Assembly: GCA_023390985.1 (NCBI GenBank) | Contig: JAEWBU010000049.1 | Coordinates: forward strand, 1 to 11,321 | From: Pseudomonadota bacterium | Lineage (GTDB): Bacteria; Pseudomonadota; Gammaproteobacteria; Burkholderiales; Burkholderiaceae_C | DNA length: 11,321 nucleotides | Reading direction: 5' to 3' | Shown here: positions 7,130-11,321 of the stretch, piece by piece | How the letters are laid out: every line of letters begins with the position of its first letter | How positions within the stretch are numbered: the stretch's first letter is position 1 | Notes under the pieces: generated by a model | Seen by the model: only the letters and a program-made list of their open reading frames with translations | What the model was told of the DNA's origin: nothing | The model's database searches: none | Position numbers and translations under genes: made by a program

Positions 7130-7489
7130 ATGTTTCAAGCCCGCGCTTCCTTCCTCGCCGCCTCGCTCGCCCTGGCGGCCCTGCCGCTGGCCGCCCAGGA
7201 CTGGCAGGCCCCGGTCTACAAGTGCGGCAACCACACGTACAGCCAGGCGCCCTGCGGCCAGCTGCTGGGTGACAAGCGCGTGTCGCGCACCTACGAGGCG
7301 CCGTCCCAGGACCGCGCCCGGCGGATGCAGCGCGCGCAGCTGCCGCCCGAAACGCAGAAGCAGTGCGCGGACCTGGAGCAATCGATCCGCAGCGAAGAAG
7401 CGCGGTTGCGCGCGAAGCCGGCCCCGACGGAGGAGGAGCTGGGCAACCTGTCGATCCGGCGCGTGAACTACCGCGAGATGCGCTGCTGA
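7130..7489 (+). CDS. Small secreted Cys-containing protein, DUF4124-like N-terminus
   Basis: This 119-residue protein begins with a signal peptide: Arg5, a hydrophobic Ala/Leu core (6-20) and a likely cleavage after Ala22 (Leu-Ala-Ala before Gln-Asp). The mature protein opens with Val-Tyr-Lys-Cys-Gly-Asn-x-Thr-Tyr-Ser-x-x-Pro-Cys (29-42), similar to the start of DUF4124-type periplasmic proteins common in Beta- and Gammaproteobacteria. Residues 58-100 are charged and probably helical. There are four cysteines in the mature chain (32, 42, 79 and the last residue 119), an even number that would allow two disulfides in the periplasm. The function is unknown. The ATG at 7130 was chosen because the signal peptide starts there; the ribosome site is weak. 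The gene stands alone, with a strong hairpin directly after its stop. Confidence 0.75.
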   Translation: MFQARASFLAASLALAALPLAAQDWQAPVYKCGNHTYSQAPCGQLLGDKRVSRTYEAPSQDRARRMQRAQLPPETQKQCADLEQSIRSEEARLRAKPAPTEEELGNLSIRRVNYREMRC

Positions 7490-7538
7490 GGCTGGCGCCG
7501 CCGGCGGCCGCAGGCACGGCCGCAAGGTGGCGCCAGCC
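7490..7538 (+). terminator. Long nested GC hairpin directly after the stop codon
   Basis: Perfect 10-base arms GGCTGGCGCC (7490-7499) and GGCGCCAGCC (7529-7538) enclose a second perfect 7-base hairpin, GCGGCCG (7504-7510) and CGGCCGC (7517-7523), with a six-base loop. It begins one base after the TGA at 7487-7489. No T-tract follows, so it may be a terminator without a U-tract or a 3'-end stabiliser that blocks exonucleases. Confidence 0.5.
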
Positions 7539-7589
7539 AGGGGCGGGGGAATGGCCCGCCCGTCGCGCCCGCCGCCAGCGCGCGCGATC

Positions 7590-7626
7590 GTCCTACCGCC
7601 GCCCCGCCGCTCGGCGCCTAGCCTGC
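7590..7626 (+). promoter_or_regulatory. GTCCTAC / TAGCCTGC promoter-like element, copy A
   Basis: GTCCTAC (7590-7596) is followed after 22 bases by TAGCCTGC (7619-7626), which keeps the T, A and final T that matter most in a bacterial -10 box. It ends 32 bases before the ATG of the small basic protein. The same GTCCTAC with a similar TAG box lies upstream of the hybrid kinase. No TTGACA-like -35 is present at the normal distance, so a non-housekeeping sigma factor is possible. Confidence 0.35.
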
Positions 7627-7658
7627 CGGTTTTCCGATCTCTGACGGGAGCCAACGCG

Positions 7659-7850
7659 ATGCCGGGCAGCAAGAAGAAGCAGGGCCTCTACGCCAACATC
7701 CACGCCAAGCAGGAGCGCATCCGCCATGGCAGCGGCGAGAAGATGCGCAAGCCGGGCGACGACGGTGCGCCCACGGCCAAGGCCTTCGAGCAGGCGGCCA
7801 AGTCCACGAAGGCGGCGAAGCCGTCGCGCTCGCGCAAGAGCAAGTCGTAG
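7659..7850 (+). CDS. Small highly basic conserved hypothetical protein (63 residues)
   Basis: This 63-residue protein is dominated by Lys, Arg, Ser, Ala and Gly. It has a compact motif near the N-terminus, Gly-Leu-Tyr-Ala-Asn-Ile-His-Ala-Lys (9-17), then Glu-Arg-Ile-x-x-Gly-Ser-Gly-Glu-Lys-Met-Arg-Lys-Pro-Gly (19-33), Gly-Ala-Pro-Thr-Ala-Lys-Ala-Phe (36-43), and a Lys/Ser-rich tail (49-63). I have seen similar small proteins in bacteria and in phage or virus genomes, always without a known role, so I name no family. The charge suggests nucleic-acid binding or packaging, but that is inference. The ATG at 7659 has GGGAG (7645-7649) nine bases upstream; the frame is open further upstream but that part is not this family. 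It is preceded by the promoter-like element at 7590-7626 and followed 88 bases later by the VOC protein gene. Confidence 0.8.
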   Translation: MPGSKKKQGLYANIHAKQERIRHGSGEKMRKPGDDGAPTAKAFEQAAKSTKAAKPSRSRKSKS

Positions 7851-7938
7851 GCCGGGCCTGTCGATCCGGGCCGTCCCCGTTCGTCGTGGGCATGGACGGG
7901 CGGAGAACCTGCTCGTCCTTGGCACCTCAGGAGACCCC

Positions 7939-8358
7939 ATGCCCACCCTCGACAGCTACCTCTTCTTCGACGGCCAGTGCACCGAGGCCATGCGCTTCTA
8001 CGAGCGCACCCTCGGCGGCCGGATGGAAGCGCTGATGACCTATGCGCAGTCGCCCGACCCGTCGACCTGCGCGCCCGGCGACAAGGACCGCGTGATGCAT
8101 GCCTGCATCGTGCTGCCCGACGGCCGCATGCTGATGGCGTCGGATTCGCCCGGCGGCATGCACAAGCCCATGGGCGGATTCGCGCTGGCGCTCAACTACC
8201 CGACGGCGGACGAAGCCCGCCAGGTGTTCGACACGCTCTCGGCCGGCGGCTCGGTGCTGATGCCGATGGGCAGGACGTTCTGGACCGAAGCCTTCGGCAT
8301 GCTCACCGACCGCTTCGGCACGCCATGGATGGTGGGCGGCGGCGCGAAGCCGGGCTGA
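7939..8358 (+). CDS. VOC superfamily protein, PhnB/YjdN type
   Basis: This 139-residue protein belongs to the vicinal-oxygen-chelate (glyoxalase/bleomycin-resistance) fold, in the PhnB/YjdN-like group. The hallmarks are Tyr-Leu-Phe-Phe-Asp-Gly (7-12), Ala-Met-x-Phe-Tyr-x-x-x-Leu-Gly-Gly (17-27), Val-Met-His-Ala (52-55), Leu-Met-Ala-Ser-Asp (65-69) and the strong C-terminal signature Thr-Phe-Trp-x-x-x-Phe-Gly-Met-x-x-Asp-Arg-Phe-Gly-x-x-Trp-Met (113-131). Family length is about 140-150, so it is complete. Members are often misnamed 3-demethylubiquinone methyltransferases; there is no SAM site here. The true substrate is unknown, and the fold alone does not fix whether metal is bound. AGGAG (7929-7933) lies five bases before the ATG. 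It has no signal peptide and stands as a probable single gene. Confidence 0.88.
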   Translation: MPTLDSYLFFDGQCTEAMRFYERTLGGRMEALMTYAQSPDPSTCAPGDKDRVMHACIVLPDGRMLMASDSPGGMHKPMGGFALALNYPTADEARQVFDTLSAGGSVLMPMGRTFWTEAFGMLTDRFGTPWMVGGGAKPG

Positions 8359-8392
8359 GCGGCCCGGTTCCTGTCGAGCGAGCGGCGGCGCC

Positions 8393-8428
8393 GTCCTACG
8401 ACGTTGGTTCGCCGCTTCGGTAGATTGG
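8393..8428 (+). promoter_or_regulatory. GTCCTAC / TAGATTGG promoter-like element, copy B
   Basis: GTCCTAC (8393-8399) is followed after 21 bases by TAGATTGG (8421-8428), in the 94-bp gap before the hybrid kinase. The arrangement matches copy A within one base of spacing. The TAG box lies 32 bases before the GTG at 8453 or 50 bases before the ATG at 8471, both sensible distances for a transcription start in between. Confidence 0.35.
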
Positions 8429-8452
8429 TGCGGGTCAGCGGCGAGCGGGAAC

Positions 8453-10759
8453 GTGTCGCCGCGCCCGACCATGCCGTCGCATCGCCCCCAAACCCTGAAC
8501 AAGGTGCTGTGGCGCCTGCTGGCGGCCGTGCTCGCGCCCTTGCTCCTGGGCACCTTGCTGCTGCTGGCGCTGCAGACGGTGCAGGAGAACCGACTCGCGC
8601 GCACCCGCCTGGCGGCGCTGGCGCAGACCCTGGCGCTGGCCACCGATGCGGAGTTCGACCGCGCCCGCGCGCAGCTCGAAGTGCTGGCCGCGTCGCCCCT
8701 GCTGGATGAAGGCGACTGGCCGCACATGCGCGAATTCGCCACCGAGGTCACGCGCAAGCGGCCCGGCAGCCTGATCGTGCTGGTCGCCGCGGGCGGCCAG
8801 GTGCTGTTCAACACCGCCGCCCAGCGCGGCGAGCCGCTGCCCAACCTGTGGGAGCAGGCGGCCGACTCCGCCGAGGTGCAGTGGGAGGGCCGCACGCTGC
8901 CCCTGAGCTCGGGCAACCTGTCGCGCCGCGCGTTCGAGTCGGGGCAGCCGGTGTTCAGCGACCTGTTCTACGGCGCGCAGCTGCAGCGGCCGGTGCTGTC
9001 GGTGGCCGTCCCGGTGCTGCGGAATGGTGTGTCGCACTACGCGATGCTGTACTCGTTTCCCCCCAACGAGCTGCAGGAGCGGCTGGAGGCCGCCGTGCGG
9101 GCGCCGGACATCCGCGCCGTGCTGGTCGACCGGCGCGGCGTCGTCGTCGCGGCGAACGAGGCCTCGGTGGCGCGCATCGCCGACCAGGCCACCCCGATCA
9201 GCGCCAAGCCGGATTCGAAGAGCGGCTTCTATCGCACCCACTCGCGCGACGGCTCGCAGCTGATGGGGGCGTACGCGGTCTCGCCGATCGGCTTCACCGT
9301 GCGGGTCGCCCAGGTCCACGGCAGCGACCTGATCCCCACGCGCTGGACCTCGCTGGCGCTGGTCGTCCTGCTGCTGATGGCCACCGTGGTCAGCATCCTG
9401 CTGGCCGGCGTGCTCAGCCGGCGGCTGGCGCGCCCCCTGCGCGAGCTGGGCGACGACGTGCTGGCCGGCCGCTCGCCGCCCGTCGAGCGCGACACGGGCA
9501 TCGCCGAGATCGACCTGCTGGCGCAGGCGGTGCGCGACGGCGTCGCGGCCGAACACTCGCGCGCCGACGAACAGACGCGCCGGCGCGTGGCCGAACACCA
9601 GGAGTCCATGCTGCGCCAGGCCGACCGCCAGAAGGACGAATTCCTGGCCACGCTGGCCCACGAGCTGCGCAACCCGCTCGCGCCGATCCGCACCGCGGCC
9701 GAACTGATCCGGCTGCGCTCGCCCTCCGATCCCGCGATCGAGCGCGCGCGCGCCGCCATCGAGCGCCAGACGCTGCACCTGTCGCACCTGGTGGACGACC
9801 TGCTGGACGTCTCGCGCATCACGCTGGGCCGCATCCAGCTGCGGCAGGAGCCGGTCAACCTGGGCGAGGTGGCCGCGACCGCCGTGGACTCGATCCTGCC
9901 CGCGGCCACCAAGGCGGGCCTGACCACCGAGCGCGAGATCGAGGAACCGCCGCCGTACGTGCGCGGCGACGTCACCCGCCTCACGCAGTGCGTGGTGAAC
10001 CTGTTGAACAACGCCGTCAAGTTCACCGCGGGCGGCGGCCATCTCAAGGTGCGCGCGTTCCGGCAGGGCGGCAGCGCCGTCGTGGAAGTGCGCGACAACG
10101 GCGTGGGCATCGCGCCGGAGAACCTGGAGCGCATCTTCGACCTGTTCGTGCAGGAGCGGCACAGCGGCCACGGCGGCAACACCGGCCTGGGCATCGGCCT
10201 GGCCCTGGTCAAGCGCCTGGTGGAACTGCACGGCGGCAGCATCCGCGCCAGCAGCCACGGGCTGGGGCAGGGCAGCAGCTTCCGCATCGAGCTGCCGGCG
10301 ATCGAGGCGCCCGCGCCCAAGGCGCCGGTGCGCGAGCCCGAGCGCAGCCACGAGCGCGGCGCAAGCGTGCTGGTGGTGGACGACAACCGCGATGCCGCGG
10401 AGACGCTGGGCGAGCTGCTGTCGATGAGCGGCTACCGCGTGTCGATGGCGCACGACGGCGAATCGGCGGTGCACGCGGCGCTGGAGCAGGCGCCCGACGT
10501 GGTGCTGCTGGACATCGGCCTGCCCGACATCGACGGCTACGAGGCCTGCCGCCGCATCCGCGCGCTGGCGGGCGAGCGTCCGCCGGTGCTGGTGGCCGTG
10601 ACCGGCTGGGGTCAGGAGAGCGATCGCGACTCGGCGCGCAAGGCGGGCTTCGATGCGCACGTCACCAAGCCGGTCGAGCCCGATGCGCTGATCGCCCTGC
10701 TGGAGGAACGGGTGGGCCAGGGTTCCGCTCGCAGCTCGGCGAAGACGCTGATGCCCTGA
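8453..10759 (+). CDS. Hybrid sensor histidine kinase with HAMP and C-terminal receiver
   Basis: This 768-residue membrane protein combines kinase and receiver. Domains in order: transmembrane helix 1 (about 18-41); a periplasmic sensor region (about 43-296) with a Cache-like C-terminal part (Val-Leu-Val-Asp-x-x-Gly-Val-Val-Val-Ala at 223-233); transmembrane helix 2 (about 299-321); HAMP (about 322-366, Arg-Pro-Leu-Arg-Glu-Leu); coiled coil (368-395); dimerisation helix with Ala-His-Glu-Leu-Arg-Asn-Pro-Leu and phosphoacceptor His403; ATPase with N box (Asn516, Asn520), G1 Asp-Asn-Gly-Val-Gly-Ile (548-553) and G2 Gly-Leu-Gly-Ile-Gly-Leu (578-583); a Pro/Ala/Glu linker (616-636); and a receiver (638-752) with Asp643-Asp644, phosphoacceptor Asp687, Thr717 and Lys739. 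All catalytic residues are intact. There is no HPt domain or adjacent regulator. The start could be GTG 8453 or ATG 8471; neither has a good ribosome site, and 8453 is slightly favoured. Confidence 0.93.
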   Translation: MSPRPTMPSHRPQTLNKVLWRLLAAVLAPLLLGTLLLLALQTVQENRLARTRLAALAQTLALATDAEFDRARAQLEVLAASPLLDEGDWPHMREFATEVTRKRPGSLIVLVAAGGQVLFNTAAQRGEPLPNLWEQAADSAEVQWEGRTLPLSSGNLSRRAFESGQPVFSDLFYGAQLQRPVLSVAVPVLRNGVSHYAMLYSFPPNELQERLEAAVRAPDIRAVLVDRRGVVVAANEASVARIADQATPISAKPDSKSGFYRTHSRDGSQLMGAYAVSPIGFTVRVAQVHGSDLIPTRWTSLALVVLLLMATVVSILLAGVLSRRLARPLRELGDDVLAGRSPPVERDTGIAEIDLLAQAVRDGVAAEHSRADEQTRRRVAEHQESMLRQADRQKDEFLATLAHELRNPLAPIRTAAELIRLRSPSDPAIERARAAIERQTLHLSHLVDDLLDVSRITLGRIQLRQEPVNLGEVAATAVDSILPAATKAGLTTEREIEEPPPYVRGDVTRLTQCVVNLLNNAVKFTAGGGHLKVRAFRQGGSAVVEVRDNGVGIAPENLERIFDLFVQERHSGHGGNTGLGIGLALVKRLVELHGGSIRASSHGLGQGSSFRIELPAIEAPAPKAPVREPERSHERGASVLVVDDNRDAAETLGELLSMSGYRVSMAHDGESAVHAALEQAPDVVLLDIGLPDIDGYEACRRIRALAGERPPVLVAVTGWGQESDRDSARKAGFDAHVTKPVEPDALIALLEERVGQGSARSSAKTLMP

Positions 10760-10764
10760 CGCAA

Positions 10765-10781
10765 CGCGTGCGGCGCACGCG
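10765..10781 (+). terminator. GC hairpin after the hybrid kinase, possible terminator
   Basis: CGCGTGC (10765-10771) and GCACGCG (10775-10781) form a perfect 7-base stem with a three-base loop, six bases after the kinase stop. A second weaker pair, GTGC (10785-10788) and GCAC (10796-10799), follows with AATTT in its loop. There is no clean T-tract, so termination is plausible rather than certain. Confidence 0.4.
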
Positions 10782-10861
10782 GGTGTGCGGAATTTGCACG
10801 CTCGCCGCCGGTGATCCACCACGTTTTGTCACGCATGGCCACGCGCGGCATCGAGCTCTAG

Positions 10862-10881
10862 CATGGCAGCCAGCTGCCATG
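10862..10881. repeat. Inverted repeat of 9-base arms ending in a start codon
   Basis: CATGGCAGC (10862-10870) and GCTGCCATG (10873-10881) are exact reverse complements separated by two bases. The last three bases of the right arm are the ATG of the exported protein gene. As DNA it could be an operator near the transcription start; as RNA it could hide the start codon. TAGCAT (10859-10864), a -10-like hexamer, overlaps its left edge. Confidence 0.6.
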
Positions 10882-11321
10882 GTGAAGAGGACCGTTTTTC
10901 TCCCGACGCGACGCTGGTGCTGCGCCCTCGTGGCCGCGGCCGCCGCGGGGTGGGCGCACGCGGAATCGCCGGGCCTGCCGGTCGCGACCCCGCCGGCCCC
11001 GCCGCCGGTGTCCATCCGCGATTCGGTCACCTGGCAGCGCCCCGACCTGGAGCTGCGCTACGAGCTGCAGCCGCCGCAGGACGGCCAGCAGGGCCGCGCC
11101 CTGGTGCAGGGCGAGGTCGAGACGGCCGGCACGCGCCTGCGCGCCCAGGTGCGCGTGGACCCGAACGCGCAGGGGCAGCCCGCCAGCGGCATGGATCTCA
11201 GCTGGTCGCTGCCGGCGCCGGGGCCGCTGAGCGGCCTGGTCGTGGGCGACGGCTACACCAGCGGCTCCGGCTGGAGCGCGCCCGCGCGATTGACGGGCCT
11301 GCGCATCGGCCGCTCGCAGGC
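10879..11321 (+). CDS. Exported protein, N-terminal part; resembles a fimbrial outer-membrane usher (runs off window)
   Basis: The first 147 codons are present and the frame is open to the window end. A signal peptide is clear: Lys3-Arg4, further basic residues at 11-12, a hydrophobic Ala-rich core (14-25) and a likely cleavage after Ala-His-Ala (26-28). A Pro/Ala-rich stretch follows (30-44). The segment Asp-Leu-Ser-Trp-Ser-Leu (106-111), then Val-Val-Gly-Asp-Gly-Tyr-Thr-Ser-Gly (121-129) and Trp-Ser-x-Pro-x-Arg-x-x-Gly-Leu-x-Ile-Gly-Arg (132-145), resembles the early barrel region of chaperone-usher outer-membrane ushers, which read roughly Leu-x-x-Gly-Asp-x-x-Thr, then Arg-x-x-Gly. The call rests on pattern memory of this short region. 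The approach to it is shorter than in typical ushers, so another outer-membrane protein is possible. The ATG lies inside a 9-base inverted repeat and has no visible ribosome site upstream. Confidence 0.5.
   Translation, partial: MVKRTVFLPTRRWCCALVAAAAAGWAHAESPGLPVATPPAPPPVSIRDSVTWQRPDLELRYELQPPQDGQQGRALVQGEVETAGTRLRAQVRVDPNAQGQPASGMDLSWSLPAPGPLSGLVVGDGYTSGSGWSAPARLTGLRIGRSQ

Noticed and set aside
7852..7873. Direct repeat CCGGGCC twice, as an attachment site or operator
   Set aside because: Seven GC-only bases repeated once are expected by chance at this composition, and no mobile-element gene is near.
8404..8426. TTGGTT and TAGATT as a standard sigma-70 promoter for the hybrid kinase
   Set aside because: They are 11 bases apart, too close. 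The TAGATT box was kept only as part of the shared GTCCTAC element.
8435..10822. Long minus-strand open frame opposite the hybrid kinase
   Set aside because: Same effect: low-complexity His/Arg/Gln/Gly composition without any motif, antisense to an intact kinase and receiver.

Overview
The window is very GC-rich and its genes have G or C at nearly every third codon position. Together with the gene families present and the many Ala/Arg/Pro-rich membrane sensors, this suggests a soil or rhizosphere betaproteobacterium of the order Burkholderiales, most like Comamonadaceae such as Ramlibacter or Variovorax. That placement is an impression from sequence style, not a computed assignment. No tRNA, rRNA, insertion sequence, integrase, phage structural gene or CRISPR array was found. 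The region reads as ordinary chromosome.

Layout. Positions 1-1324 hold three tightly packed plus-strand genes: the tail of an unidentified protein, a DUF1810 protein whose GTG overlaps the previous stop, and a DUF899 thioredoxin-fold protein joined by an ATGA overlap. A minus-strand gene (1366-2121) converges on them across a 16-bp perfect palindrome. It encodes an unrecognised protein with a short Phe-x-Lys-Thr-x-Pro-Met repeat. Divergent from it is a 974-residue membrane histidine kinase with a periplasmic Cache-like sensor and three PAS domains (2301-5225). A SAM-dependent methyltransferase follows (5328-6173) and converges on a minus-strand pair (6816-6183): a stand-alone receiver domain and a 76-residue single-span membrane protein. 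After a 313-bp gap come three small plus-strand genes: a secreted Cys-rich protein, a 63-residue highly basic protein and a PhnB/YjdN-like VOC protein. Then comes a 768-residue hybrid histidine kinase with HAMP and a C-terminal receiver (8453-10759). The window ends inside an exported protein whose N-terminus resembles a fimbrial outer-membrane usher.

How it works together. Signal transduction dominates, with two large membrane kinases and one output-less receiver. None has an adjacent DNA-binding response regulator, so these look like orphan or networked components. Links between them are inference only. The most interesting non-coding signals are a shared GTCCTAC-N21/22-TAGNYTG element upstream of both the small basic protein and the hybrid kinase, a 9-bp inverted repeat that includes the start codon of the usher-like gene, and a long nested hairpin directly after the small secreted protein.

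I do not see a clearly novel multi-gene system. The best leads are the shared promoter-like element and the Thr-Pro-Met repeat protein.
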